This document shows, piece after piece, positions 17,365-26,813 of a stretch of 64,000 nt of DNA. The position numbers and the translations under genes are program-made. The stretch spans positions 1,674,001-1,738,000 of the forward strand of contig NZ_CP166990.1 of assembly GCF_046197865.1 (NCBI RefSeq). Direction: 5' to 3'. How positions within the stretch are numbered: position 1 is the stretch's first letter; each line of letters starts with the position of its first letter. The notes under the pieces are model-generated. The model did not search any database, had not been told where the DNA came from, and was given only the letters and a program-made list of their open reading frames with translations. Source of the DNA: JAHKLT01 sp046197865. Its GTDB lineage: Archaea > Methanobacteriota > Methanobacteria > Methanobacteriales > Methanobacteriaceae.

Positions 17365-18499
17365 ACCTTAAAGCTTCAGTTGGAGGTAATTTACTTGCAC
17401 GATGTGCAGGGTATATTCCACCAATAATTCCTACTAAAATAGCTACACCAAATGCTCTTAAGAATGTTGTTAAATTGTATCCTAGTGAAAAATCAGTTCC
17501 TACTGCAAATAAACCAATTCCTATTTCTGATACTAAAATACCAAAAATTATCCCCACAACTGCAGATACTAATGTTAATACAATTGTTTCACCTAAAATC
17601 ATTCCAAGTATTCTTTTACTTTTCCATCCTACAGCTTTTAATACTCCGATTTCTTTTGTTCTCTCATAAACTGACATTATCATAGTGTTTATAATTCCAA
17701 TTCCACCAACAATAATTGCAAGTGCTGAAATGGCTAATGATGCAGTATCTAAAATATTAATCATACTTTCTAACATTGCCATTTGTTCTTCAGAGGTGAT
17801 TGTAGATAATTCATCTTCATATTTATCTTCAATATTATCACTTATTAGAGTATCATTTTCCCCTTCACCAGTTTTTACAAGAATTGAACTAACATAATCA
17901 CTATCAGTTATATTTTGAAGCTTAGATAATGAAACATAAGCACCATTATCAGTCATCATACTACCAGTTTCAAAAATTCCAGTTATTTCAAATTCTTCAT
18001 CAGATATGGTAATTGTATCTCCAATAGTTTTATTTTCACTTTCAGCGAGCATTTTACCAATTATAGCTTTATTAGACCCATCTTCATAATAAGAACCATT
18101 AATACTACTTATTCCTACCATATATAAGTCATCTTTTTCTAAACCATAAACAGATAATCCTTGATTTGGAAACCCACCTTCATTATTTTGAGAAGCCGAC
18201 GAAGCTCCTGTTACACTCAATAGTCCTGCAGTATCATTTACTCCATTCATATTTGCAATTTCGTCAAGATAAGATTCATTTAAATGTCCATATGAACCCA
18301 TACCTTGACTATTAGCTTCACTTACTGTAATTTCAGCACTACCTTCATTTATAGTAGTTTGTACAGAAGCTTCCATGCCTCCAGTAATAAGACCTAATGC
18401 TACAATAGTTGCAATACCTATTGCAATTCCAACAATAGATAAAGCACTTCTTGTCTTATTTCTAAAAGGATTTTTCAAAATTAAATCAATATATTTAAT
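17357..18499 (-). CDS. FtsX/MacB-type ABC permease with probable ATT start
   Basis: About 380 residues. One N-terminal membrane span is followed by a large extracytoplasmic MacB-PCD-like domain (about 55-250) and three C-terminal spans, ending with the family-typical YPAHRASKLPPTEALRYE. The nearest canonical start is TTG at 18478, but it lies about 30 nt from the only ribosome-binding site (GAGGTG at 18505-18510). An in-frame ATT at 18499, 5 nt from that site, gives an N-terminus (IKYIDLILKNPFRNK) that aligns with the paralogue MSFLSLIIKNPFRSK at 43735. I therefore place the start at 18499. No ATG or GTG is available in frame. Confidence 0.85.
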   Translation of the reverse strand: MKYIDLILKNPFRNKTRSALSIVGIAIGIATIVALGLITGGMEASVQTTINEGSAEITVSEANSQGMGSYGHLNESYLDEIANMNGVNDTAGLLSVTGASSASQNNEGGFPNQGLSVYGLEKDDLYMVGISSINGSYYEDGSNKAIIGKMLAESENKTIGDTITISDEEFEITGIFETGSMMTDNGAYVSLSKLQNITDSDYVSSILVKTGEGENDTLISDNIEDKYEDELSTITSEEQMAMLESMINILDTASLAISALAIIVGGIGIINTMIMSVYERTKEIGVLKAVGWKSKRILGMILGETIVLTLVSAVVGIIFGILVSEIGIGLFAVGTDFSLGYNLTTFLRAFGVAILVGIIGGIYPAHRASKLPPTEALRYE

Positions 18500-18656
18500 A
18501 AAAACACCTCTTTTAAAATTAATTTTTAATTAACTTTCATTGTTTATTATAAAAAACAGTATTTAAGTAATTGTTTCAAAATTCCTTACAAATTATATGC
18601 AAATTGAAAAAATTTAAAAAAATAAGAATAATAGAAAAAGTAAATTATTTTGATAA

Positions 18657-18977
18657 TTATTCATCTTTAGTAATTTTATAAAGAATTCCCATTGCAATTA
18701 ATTGAATTAAAGTTTCTACAAACATATTATTAGTATAACTTGGGAAATTTTCATTTAAAGGAATTATTAAAGAAGATAAAACAAATATAAATGATACTAT
18801 GCTAAAAAATAATAGAATTGATGAAAATAGCAACAAACCAATTGTATATCCGATCTTTATCTTTTTATAGCTATCTAAATATATTCTAAATAGTTCAAAA
18901 AGAATTATAATAAGCATTATTTTTAAAACTAATGTTAACCAATAAAATAAGTTTCCCTCTACTATCATTTTAATCAA
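18657..18977 (-). CDS. Small integral membrane protein paired with an HTH regulator
   Basis: 106 residues with three predicted membrane spans (about 10-32, 42-68 and 88-102). No recognisable family. Its ATG overlaps the stop of the preceding winged-helix gene (ATGA-type 4-nt overlap), so the two are translationally coupled. A membrane protein that senses a signal and acts on its partner regulator is a common archaeal arrangement; that role is inferred. Confidence 0.7.
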   Translation of the reverse strand: MIKMIVEGNLFYWLTLVLKIMLIIILFELFRIYLDSYKKIKIGYTIGLLLFSSILLFFSIVSFIFVLSSLIIPLNENFPSYTNNMFVETLIQLIAMGILYKITKDE

Positions 18978-19255
18978 TCATCCTTTATTTGTTTCCAAAT
19001 TTCTTTAAAACTCTCAAAATTATCATTTAACTCATCAGAAATAAAATAAGTTTTACCATATTTTTTTCCAACTGAAGTTATAACATTTACTTCTTCTAGA
19101 ACTTTTAAATGGTAGGTTATTGTTCTATAATTAAGATTTAAATTTTCAGCTAGTTGATGTGCATTAGATGGAGTATCATGTAAATATTTAATCATTTTAG
19201 CACGATTATATCCTCCTTTAGTACCTAATATTAGCCAAGTTAAAATCTTTTTCAT
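18974..19255 (-). CDS. ArsR-like winged-helix transcription regulator
   Basis: 93 residues with an ArsR/MarR-like winged helix: helix-turn-helix SNAHQLAENLNLNYRTITYHLKVLEEVNVI followed by the wing KKYGKTYFIS. The short N-terminal basic helix (KGGYNRAKMIKYL) is typical of archaeal HTH proteins paired with membrane proteins. It may control the divergent or neighbouring ABC genes; no operator was identified. Confidence 0.85.
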   Translation of the reverse strand: MKKILTWLILGTKGGYNRAKMIKYLHDTPSNAHQLAENLNLNYRTITYHLKVLEEVNVITSVGKKYGKTYFISDELNDNFESFKEIWKQIKDD

Positions 19256-19336
19256 AACAAAAACCTAAAAAAATAATTACTAATATGTATAAGTTAATTT
19301 TATTAAAATATAGTGATTTTTAAAAATAGATTAAAT

Positions 19337-19834
19337 TTACTTAATTAAGCTATATAAGTAAGAATCATAAAATTTTCCATTTTTATAAACATTTTTTAAT
19401 TTAATTCCTTCTAAATTAAAACCAACTTTTTCTAAAACCTTTTTAGAACTTAAATTATAAGAAAAAGGTTCTGCAAAAATACGAACAATATCAGTTTCAT
19501 TAAAAACTAAATTAGTAAACTCTTTAATAACTTTAGTCATAATTCCTTTATTCCAATAATCTTCACCTAACCAATATCCTAATTCAGCAGATTTAGAATG
19601 AACATCTTCTTTAATTGAAATAGCTACAGAACCAACTGCTTCACCATCAATCAAAATAGCTCTTGAGAAAGTATTATTATCTATTAGAACAAAATTTATA
19701 TATTCAATTGCATTTTCTAGAAAATAAGGATTAGGAAAGCTATCTCTTAAATTAATAGCTATTTTAGGATTATTTGCATGTTTTGAAATATCTTCTGCAA
19801 AATCAGGAGACCATTTTTCTAATTTAAAATTCAT
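19337..19834 (-). CDS. GNAT-family N-acetyltransferase (RimJ/RimL-like)
   Basis: 165 residues with the GNAT fold: AVGSVAISIK, GYWLGEDYWNKGIMTKVIKEF (acetyl-CoA loop motif A) and the SKKVLEKVGFNLEG motif B. This pattern is typical of the RimJ/RimL subgroup that acetylates protein N-termini or small molecules. Substrate unknown. Divergent from pelA with about 50 nt between the starts. Confidence 0.88.
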   Translation of the reverse strand: MNFKLEKWSPDFAEDISKHANNPKIAINLRDSFPNPYFLENAIEYINFVLIDNNTFSRAILIDGEAVGSVAISIKEDVHSKSAELGYWLGEDYWNKGIMTKVIKEFTNLVFNETDIVRIFAEPFSYNLSSKKVLEKVGFNLEGIKLKNVYKNGKFYDSYLYSLIK

Positions 19835-19884
19835 AATAAATTATATTATTAGATTTAATCATAATATAATTTAGGTAAATTTAC

Positions 19885-20946
19885 ATGAAAATTATTAAAG
19901 AAGATAAAAAAAATGGATTTGTTGAGGTTTTACCAGAGGTTTTAGATGATCTTTGGCATCTTTCTCACATAATTACAAGAGGAGACCTTGTATCTTCAAA
20001 AACAACTCGGCGTATTCAAGATAACACTGGTGATAAACTAAGAAGTGATCGAGGAGTTAAAAAAACATTTTTTTTAGGAATTAAAGTTGAAAGTGTTAGT
20101 TTTCATCTTTTTACAGGGAAACTTAGATTAACAGGTGTAATTACAAAAGGCCCAGAAGATTTAATACCTTTAGGTTCACACCACACTTTAGAAGTTAAAT
20201 TAAACACTCCTTTAAAAATCAATAAATATCATTGGCCGAATTGGGCAATTAATAGAATTAATGAAGCTATTGAATCATCTAAAAAACTTTCTGCTATGAT
20301 AATTGTTCTTGAAGATGATGTTGCAACTATCGGTTTAATGAGACAATATGGAATAGAATATTATGGTCCAATAATAGGATCAATTTCAGGAAAAAGAGTT
20401 ATTGATAAAAATAGAGGAAAATTAATATTAGATTTTTATAATAACATTGTAAATGCTATTTTAAAGTTTAATGATATTCAAACAATTATTGTTGCAGGTC
20501 CTGGCTTTGTTAAAAATGATTTCATGAAGTTTTTAAAAGAAAAACACAAAGACATAGCTAAGAAGGTGATTATAGAAAATACTGGTTCTGGTGGAAGAGT
20601 TGGTATTCAAGAAGTGTTAAAAAAAGGAACTGTAGAAAAAATTACGGCTGAAAATAGAGTAGCTCATGAAATGATGATTGTTGATGAATTTTTAAAAGAA
20701 ATAGCTACAAATTCTTCTAAGATAGCTTATGGAAAAAAGGAAACAAATAAAGCAGCTAATGCTGGAGCTATTGAGAAGCTTTTAGTTCTTGATAAGCTAC
20801 TAGCTAGTAGAAATGTAGAAAAAATTATGAATTTAGTTGAAACAATTAATGGCGAAATAGCAATTATAAGTAGCGAACATGATGGTGGGAAACAATTAGA
20901 AAGTTTAGGAGGCATTGGAGCATTTCTTAGATATCCTATTTCTTAA
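19885..20946 (+). CDS. pelA: mRNA surveillance protein pelota (Dom34)
   Basis: 353 residues, usual for archaeal pelota. An N-terminal Sm-like domain (1-130; TTRRIQDNTGDKLRSDRGVKK), a central eRF1 domain-2-like domain that lacks the GGQ motif of true release factors (as expected), and a C-terminal eRF1-domain-3-like part ending GKQLESLGGIGAFLRYPI. With aEF1A it rescues stalled ribosomes; RLI/ABCE1, encoded at 49291, is its recycling partner. Confidence 0.96.
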   Translation: MKIIKEDKKNGFVEVLPEVLDDLWHLSHIITRGDLVSSKTTRRIQDNTGDKLRSDRGVKKTFFLGIKVESVSFHLFTGKLRLTGVITKGPEDLIPLGSHHTLEVKLNTPLKINKYHWPNWAINRINEAIESSKKLSAMIIVLEDDVATIGLMRQYGIEYYGPIIGSISGKRVIDKNRGKLILDFYNNIVNAILKFNDIQTIIVAGPGFVKNDFMKFLKEKHKDIAKKVIIENTGSGGRVGIQEVLKKGTVEKITAENRVAHEMMIVDEFLKEIATNSSKIAYGKKETNKAANAGAIEKLLVLDKLLASRNVEKIMNLVETINGEIAIISSEHDGGKQLESLGGIGAFLRYPIS

Positions 20947-21141
20947 ACTATTGTTAAATTAGATTAAATTTTATTTAAACATTTAAATGATAAATTTAAA
21001 ACAAATATTAATATATTTTTAACTGAAATTTAATAAAAAATATTATATATTATTAAAAACTAAATTTTTAATGATATAAAGGAAATTTATAAAATATAAG
21101 TTTTCTTTTTAATTTTAATAAAACGAGGTTGTTGAATAATT

Positions 21142-22104
21142 ATGGTTTCTATGTCATTAGTTTGGGCATTATTAACAGTATTTTTATTGTCCTTTGTCTT
21201 CACTATGGGTTTAAATATCGTTTTTAGATTCTTAGGGAAAAGAGGGTTTTTAGGAAATTTATTTCCTAATGTGAGAGGCGGAATTCCAAGAGCTATTGGG
21301 CTTGTACCCTTTATACTTCTATCTTTTTGGTTGCCTACAGGATATAATAATTTAGTGTTAATAATAGGAATATTTGCCTTTATTGATGATTTATTAGGAC
21401 GTAGAAAATTTTTTGACATGCCTATTGAATGGGGACAATTATCTCGAGGAATAGGAATATTACTTGTTATTATTTGTGGATTTAATATGGGACTTGGTTT
21501 TTCTTCAATATTAATTGCATTTCTTGTTCAGCCTATTAATATTTCAGATATGCAACCAGGATCTACATGTATAGTTACTATGATAATGAGCGTATTAACA
21601 ATAATGATAATGTTAATTTTAGGTGTGGGAGATATTTTAGAGATTCCTGCATTTTATACTCCATTACTTGTTCTTGTTGTTTGTCTTGCTTATTGTCCTT
21701 TAGATTTTGCAGGAAAAATAATGTTAGGAGAAGTAGGAAACCATTCTTTTGCTGTTGCATTAGGTATTGGTTTTTATATGATAGGAGGTTTCATTCCAAC
21801 ATTATTGTTAACAATTGTTACAGTATGCCTAACAGCATTTGTAAGAAGAAACACACTAAAAGTTTTCTTTATGAAAAGATTAGATATTTCAAATCCTACA
21901 TTTGGAGATTATTTCATGGATGTTTTAACTGGAGGAGGATTAGGAGACCTATTTAGAAGAATATTCCTTGGAAAAAAACAATATGTAATTAAAAATGATT
22001 TTTTAATAGTTTTAGGATTTAGAAGACTTTTTTATAATCCTTATGCCCAATATAATACAAGTTTTTCATCTAATGAAAGAAATTATAAACCTAAACTTAA
22101 TTAA
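21142..22104 (+). CDS. MraY-like phosphoglycosyl transferase, probably pseudomurein lipid step
   Basis: 320 residues with about nine membrane spans. The cytoplasmic motif AFIDDLLGRR (Asp82-Asp83) matches the metal-binding DD motif of the MraY/WecA superfamily, and DFAGKIMLGEVGNHSFA (near 188-203) matches the position of the NxxxxGDxGS motif but with Glu and Asn replacing Asp and Ser. It should transfer a phospho-sugar(-peptide) to a polyprenyl phosphate. A MurG-like gene lies 560 nt downstream in the same direction, so pseudomurein precursor synthesis is the natural inference. GAGGT lies upstream of the start. Confidence 0.72.
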   Translation: MVSMSLVWALLTVFLLSFVFTMGLNIVFRFLGKRGFLGNLFPNVRGGIPRAIGLVPFILLSFWLPTGYNNLVLIIGIFAFIDDLLGRRKFFDMPIEWGQLSRGIGILLVIICGFNMGLGFSSILIAFLVQPINISDMQPGSTCIVTMIMSVLTIMIMLILGVGDILEIPAFYTPLLVLVVCLAYCPLDFAGKIMLGEVGNHSFAVALGIGFYMIGGFIPTLLLTIVTVCLTAFVRRNTLKVFFMKRLDISNPTFGDYFMDVLTGGGLGDLFRRIFLGKKQYVIKNDFLIVLGFRRLFYNPYAQYNTSFSSNERNYKPKLN

Positions 22105-22115
22105 GATGTGGTAAA

Positions 22116-22661
22116 ATGAAAGATATTTTTGATGTTATAAATAATCGTAGAAGTACACGTAGCTATAAAGAAGAACAAATAAAAGATGACGAAATTGAAA
22201 AAATATTAGATGCTGGTTTTATGGCACCTACTGCAAGAGCTGCTAAACCATGGCATTTTACTGTTATTCAAAATAAAGATTTGCTTAAATATATTAATGA
22301 AAGCTCTTTAAAAATTATGAGTGAATCTGGTGATGAATTTTTAGAGTCTATTGCTAAATCTGGACAAAATATATTACATAATGCACCAACAGTTATTGTA
22401 GTATCTGCTCAAAAAGATGCTCCGAATATGCAAGCTGATTCTAGTGCAGCTATTGAGAATATGCTTCTTGCTGCAGAAGGCCTTGACATAGGATCTTGTT
22501 GGTTAGGATTAATTCAAGCATTTTTTAAAGATGAAGAAAACATTAAAAAGCTTGAAATTCCAGAAGATTACATTCCATTATATGGTGTTTCATTAGGTTA
22601 TAAAACTAAAGAGAATCCTCAAATAACAAGAGAAAAAAACAATTTTAATTGGATTAAATAA
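22116..22661 (+). CDS. Nitroreductase-family flavoprotein
   Basis: 181 residues. FDVINNRRSTRSYKEEQIKDDEIEK is the FMN-binding N-terminal motif; ADSSAAIENMLLAAEGLDIGSCWLG and GVSLGYKTKENP complete the nitroreductase fold. Substrate unknown. It is embedded between the MraY-like and MurG-like genes, 11 nt after the first and 1 nt before the second, so all three are almost certainly one transcript. Only distantly similar to the nitroreductase at 11357. Confidence 0.9.
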   Translation: MKDIFDVINNRRSTRSYKEEQIKDDEIEKILDAGFMAPTARAAKPWHFTVIQNKDLLKYINESSLKIMSESGDEFLESIAKSGQNILHNAPTVIVVSAQKDAPNMQADSSAAIENMLLAAEGLDIGSCWLGLIQAFFKDEENIKKLEIPEDYIPLYGVSLGYKTKENPQITREKNNFNWIK

Positions 22662-22662
22662 T

Positions 22663-23736
22663 ATGAAAGCTTTGGTTGTTATAACTGGTAGAGGCTTAGG
22701 AGGAGATGCAGTTAATGCATTAAATATCATACGTTCCTTAGAAAAACATGGAATTGAGTGTGAATTAGCTCTTGATAAATCAGCACCAGGAGTATTATTT
22801 GAAAAAAATGGTTATAGCTGGAATAAAGTGAAAATTCCTCAAGCTGGAGGCCATGCAGCAAATAAATTAACAACATTTAAAGCAGGATTAAAAATTATCC
22901 AAGCTACATTTACAATGCGAAAACTTATTAAAAAATTAAATGTAGATATTGTTGTTGGAGTAATTGGTGGAGGAGCAGTTATTGGTTGTCTTGGTGCTAA
23001 AATAGCTAGAGTTCCTGCTATAGGAGTTATTGATACTCCATTAGATACAAAAATATGTACAAAATTAAATCGTTGTATTGTTCTTCCTGAAGCAGAGCTA
23101 TTTAGAGCAAAACAGCTCCCATCAAATGTTGAAAGAGTTTTCTTTTTAATGAAACCTGATTATAAAAAAGGAAATCCTAAAAATGCATTAAATAAAATTA
23201 AAGAAGAATCAGAAAAAAATAACTTTGTTTTTGATGAAAATAAAAAAACAATTCTCTTTTCATCAGGATCTTCATTATTTGAAATGATGGCAAAAGCTGT
23301 ATCAGAATTTGCAGATAAACACAATGATTATAATATAGTTTTAATTGGGGTTCCTTTAAAAGAAGAATTTAATAAGTTTTTAAAAAATAAAAAGATTATC
23401 AATTTAGAATATATTAATTGGGTTGATGATTTATATGAATTCGTTGATCTTGCAGTCTTAACAGATGATGGTCTGATGATACAAGAATCTGTAGCTTGTA
23501 ACTTACCAGCAGTAGCTCTTACACGAGTAAAGTATGGCAGATATCATAATATGGAAGGTATATTCAAAGGAGCTATTCTTGAAGCTGAATATGATGAATT
23601 AGATAATAAAATTAATGAAGCTTTTAATTCACTAGATAGTTTAAAAGAAAATTCTAAAAAGTATTCTAAAGAGATTTTTGAATCTAATGATAAAGTTGCA
23701 AAAATTGTCCTCGAAGAAATTAAAAAAAATAAATAA
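22663..23736 (+). CDS. MurG-like GT-B glycosyltransferase
   Basis: 357 residues with a GT28/GT-B layout. The N-terminal Rossmann half starts MKALVVITGRGLGGDAVNAL, resembling the glycine-rich loop of MurG, with DIVVGVIGGGAVIGCLGAKIARVPAIGV near 95-122. The C-terminal donor-binding half has ILFSSGSSLFEMMAKAV and WVDDLYEFVDLAVLTDDGLMIQESVACNLPAVAL. No signal peptide; probably peripheral at the membrane. Acting after the MraY-like enzyme, it would add the second sugar of the pseudomurein disaccharide. Assignment rests on fold motifs and context. Confidence 0.72.
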   Translation: MKALVVITGRGLGGDAVNALNIIRSLEKHGIECELALDKSAPGVLFEKNGYSWNKVKIPQAGGHAANKLTTFKAGLKIIQATFTMRKLIKKLNVDIVVGVIGGGAVIGCLGAKIARVPAIGVIDTPLDTKICTKLNRCIVLPEAELFRAKQLPSNVERVFFLMKPDYKKGNPKNALNKIKEESEKNNFVFDENKKTILFSSGSSLFEMMAKAVSEFADKHNDYNIVLIGVPLKEEFNKFLKNKKIINLEYINWVDDLYEFVDLAVLTDDGLMIQESVACNLPAVALTRVKYGRYHNMEGIFKGAILEAEYDELDNKINEAFNSLDSLKENSKKYSKEIFESNDKVAKIVLEEIKKNK

Positions 23737-23737
23737 T

Positions 23738-25030
23738 TTAAAGCCACATTGACTTAATTATTTTATAGTTTGTATCTGTAGAAGGATGTATTTCAATAAA
23801 ATTTTCAAAATCATCTAAGTCTGCTCCAATTCTCATCAAATATGACAAGTAAGCTACATCACTTACAGATGATGGAGAAATAGCTGAAATGTTTCCAATT
23901 TTATTTTCCTCACTATCAAAAGAAATCTTACTTAAACCTGTATCACCAGTTAGAATATTCCAAAATGAATTAGGCCCAGCAATTGCAGGATAGCTAATTT
24001 CTTTTAAATCTTTATTTTCAATCTTCTCATCATTAACATAGCTAACATCCATATTTAAACTAATACTTTGAGGAATACATTTATAATCTATTTTATTTAA
24101 AAATCCTGCCATATTTCTAGCTGCAGCTATTCCTTCCATTCTTGCAATAGGAGTCATTTGATAACCACCAATTACATCTCCTGCAGCATAAACATTCTTT
24201 TTAGAGCTTTCAAGAAATTCATTTACTTTAATTGTACTATCAGTATTTAAATCTATGAATCCTTCAGCAATTTCTGAATTAGGTAATCTTCCAACAGCAA
24301 AAAAAGTACTTCCTTCAAATTCTCCTACATCAGTAATAGCTACATTTTTCTTAATTTTTAATACATTAACATTTTCTTTTAGAGTTACACCAGAAATTAG
24401 GTATTTTAAAATGTATTTTTTTATATCTTCATCAATATTTTTTAAAAAAGAGTGTCTTGAAAAGATTGTAACCTCAGATCCAAGTTTTGAATAAATATTA
24501 GCTATTTCACATGCAATAAAACCACTGCCTATAATATTTAACTTATCTGGAATCTCATCAATTTTCAATATATCTTTATTAGTAAGGCCATATTGATTTC
24601 CAGGCATATCTGGAATATAAGGTCTTGCTCCAGTTGAAATTAATAATTTATCATAATTATAGCTTCCTCCATTAACATGAATCTCATTATCATGAATACT
24701 AGCTTTTCCATAAATGATTTGGTTATTAACAGATTCATTTTCAAGTTCATTTAGTTTTCTAAGTTTCACTTGGGTCTCTTGAATCTTTTCAACAATTTTA
24801 TCATAAGAAATATCTATTTGACTTTTTAAAAATCCATAGCTATTAAATCTATTATTTGTTTCAATAAAACGAGTGATATCAGTTAATGCACAAATAACCA
24901 TACAACCCTCATTTAAACATGTTCCAGCAATATGATTTTTTTCAATCAATAATGCTTCTTCTCCTAATTTACCAAGTTCTAGTGCTGCTAATCTTCCAGC
25001 AGGCCCTGATCCAATAACAATATTTTTCAT
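23738..25030 (-). CDS. FAD-dependent pyridine nucleotide-disulfide oxidoreductase
   Basis: About 430 residues. FAD motif IGSGPAGRLAALELG at the N-terminus, redox-active pair TCLNEGC (CX4C), NAD(P) motif NIIGSGFIACEIANIYSKLG, second FAD motif VYAAGDVIGG, and a C-terminal dimerisation domain ending in HPSTD. This is a class I (dihydrolipoamide dehydrogenase-like) architecture, but the usual GCxPSK after the cysteines is GCMVICALTD, so it is not a standard Lpd; a coenzyme A- or thiol-reducing role is possible. I chose ATG 25030 over the upstream in-frame GTG 25039 because the FAD motif then begins at residue 3, as in the family. Confidence 0.85.
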   Translation of the reverse strand: MKNIVIGSGPAGRLAALELGKLGEEALLIEKNHIAGTCLNEGCMVICALTDITRFIETNNRFNSYGFLKSQIDISYDKIVEKIQETQVKLRKLNELENESVNNQIIYGKASIHDNEIHVNGGSYNYDKLLISTGARPYIPDMPGNQYGLTNKDILKIDEIPDKLNIIGSGFIACEIANIYSKLGSEVTIFSRHSFLKNIDEDIKKYILKYLISGVTLKENVNVLKIKKNVAITDVGEFEGSTFFAVGRLPNSEIAEGFIDLNTDSTIKVNEFLESSKKNVYAAGDVIGGYQMTPIARMEGIAAARNMAGFLNKIDYKCIPQSISLNMDVSYVNDEKIENKDLKEISYPAIAGPNSFWNILTGDTGLSKISFDSEENKIGNISAISPSSVSDVAYLSYLMRIGADLDDFENFIEIHPSTDTNYKIIKSMWL

Positions 25031-25119
25031 TAAAACCACTACTTATTTATAGATAAATAATTATATATAATCAAAATTAAATATAGTTTATAGTTAAAAA
25101 AATATTAAGGAGTTAAAAA

Positions 25120-25386
25120 ATGTGTATTGCCGCACCTGCTAAAGTAACAGAAATAAATATAGAAGAAAATAAAGTCGTTGCAGATTTCGGGGGAGTGAAA
25201 CAAGAAGCAAAATTGAATCTTATTGAGGATATTGAGCTTGGAGATTATATTTTAATACATGCAGGATATGCTATTGAAAAATTAAGTGAAGAAGCAGCAA
25301 AAGAATCATTAGAAGCATGGGATGAATTATTAAAAGTCCTTGATGAAGAAGATGAAGAATTTGCAAAATTAAAAAATCAAGAATAA
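25120..25386 (+). CDS. hypC: Hydrogenase maturation chaperone HypC/HybG
   Basis: 88 residues. It starts MCIAAPAKV, so Cys2 is the essential N-terminal cysteine of HypC that carries the Fe(CN)2CO unit with HypD and delivers it to the large subunit of NiFe hydrogenase. The OB-like core (VVADFGGVKQEAKLNLI, GDYILIHAGYAIEKL) and acidic tail are typical. AGGAG lies 7 nt upstream. Methanogens need it for F420-reducing, Mvh and Ech-type hydrogenases. Confidence 0.96.
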   Translation: MCIAAPAKVTEINIEENKVVADFGGVKQEAKLNLIEDIELGDYILIHAGYAIEKLSEEAAKESLEAWDELLKVLDEEDEEFAKLKNQE

Positions 25387-25411
25387 AATCATGATCTATT
25401 TACTTGAAAAT

Positions 25412-25915
25412 TTAGTAAATAGATATTCTTTTTACCCCTTCTATTTTTAAAAATTCATTAATAATGTCCCCAGGGACAGGTTCTTCTGTAATTATAGTTA
25501 ATATAGGAAAATCACCCATTTCAATGTCTTCAGCATATGCTTGTCTTATACTGACTCCTTTTGAAGAAATTAAAGTTGTAGTTGCAGCTAAAATTCCTTT
25601 ATTTTCATGTCCTACTTCTATTTCTATTACACCTAAATTTAAACTTTTAGCTATGTTTTTAAGAAGTGTTCCAGCAGGTATAATATTTTTAAATATACTA
25701 GATAGCTCAGAATCATTTAATATAATTTCAGTAGTAGATTTAATAGCTCTTCTATCAACATCAGCAGCATTAGCAAGAGAATTATCACTTATTTTTAAAT
25801 CCCCACAATATATTTTATTATCATCATCTAATCTTAAACCAAGTTCAATCATTTTCTTAGCTACCCTCATTCTAGCAGGATATTTTTTGAACTTTTTATT
25901 TAGTTTTTCCCACAT
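25412..25915 (-). CDS. ACT-domain regulator of amino-acid metabolism (COG2061-like)
   Basis: About 167 residues. The N-terminal helical/HTH-like part (YPARMRVAKKMIELGL, NSLANAADVDRRAIKSTTEIIL) is followed by an ACT domain (LGVIEIEVGHENKGILAATTTLISSKGVSIRQAYAED). This matches archaeal predicted allosteric regulators of amino-acid metabolism. The ligand is unknown. The ATG at 25915 gives MWEKLNKKF and has AGGGG upstream; an in-frame TTG lies 9 nt further out. Confidence 0.8.
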   Translation of the reverse strand: MWEKLNKKFKKYPARMRVAKKMIELGLRLDDDNKIYCGDLKISDNSLANAADVDRRAIKSTTEIILNDSELSSIFKNIIPAGTLLKNIAKSLNLGVIEIEVGHENKGILAATTTLISSKGVSIRQAYAEDIEMGDFPILTIITEEPVPGDIINEFLKIEGVKRISIY

Positions 25916-26050
25916 TAATAACAAAACCCCTAATTTTTGTACATTAATGTTTAAATAAATAATAATATTTAATTTTTTCTATTATCTAAAAGACTTAAAA
26001 AATATTTAAAAAAATAATTTCACATTAAAAAATAAACAAAAAATAATTAG

Positions 26051-26125
<75 letters not shown>

Positions 26126-26245
26126 ATGATAAAAAATAAAAGTTTATAATAATAAATTATAACTTAGTATAAAGTTTAATTTTTCTCATATTTAAAGATT
26201 TTCTATTTTTATAATTTATTATTATTACGATAAATTTTATAGAGA

Positions 26246-26530
26246 TTATTTATTAATCATCTCATTGATAGAATCTGCCATCATATGGCCTTCTACAGTA
26301 ATTTCTACTTTATCTATGCCATCAACGCTTTCAGCTTCTCTTTTAGCGTCGTTAGCCATACGAGTAACACTCATACAACCAGGATTTGTAGGTTTTATGG
26401 TAATTTTTGCAATACCATTATTAACTTCAATATTTTGAACTAAGCCCATTTCAACAATACTAACACCCATATGAGGGTCATTAACATTGGAAATAGCATT
26501 TTTTACATCATTTACTAAATCATCTGACAT
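26246..26530 (-). CDS. MIP18/DUF59-family iron-sulfur assembly protein
   Basis: 94 residues, all one MIP18 (DUF59) domain: VKNAISNVNDPHMGVSIVEMGLVQNIEV and TNPGCMSVTRMANDAKREAESV, with a single conserved cysteine in the PGC position. Homologues (SufT, PaaD, CIA2) help assemble or target Fe-S clusters. Single gene with AT-rich flanks; the 283-bp gap beyond it holds nothing recognisable. Confidence 0.9.
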   Translation of the reverse strand: MSDDLVNDVKNAISNVNDPHMGVSIVEMGLVQNIEVNNGIAKITIKPTNPGCMSVTRMANDAKREAESVDGIDKVEITVEGHMMADSINEMINK

Positions 26531-26813
26531 TTAAAATCTCCATTAAAATTTTTAATTGTGTTTAATAATATTATTTAAACAAGACAAAAATTAAATTAAC
26601 AAACTAAATTTATAATTAATCTTATTTATATGTAGCTATTTTTTATTTTATATATTAAAGCTGATTTTCATTAAATAAGAAATATTAATGATTAAAAATA
26701 AAATTATTGATTTTTAAACTTTAATTAATGAAAATTAAAATTTTTTAAATAATATTTTTAAATTTCAGCTTTTTAAAATTGATTTTGATAAAATATTATT
26801 TTAAAATAAAATA

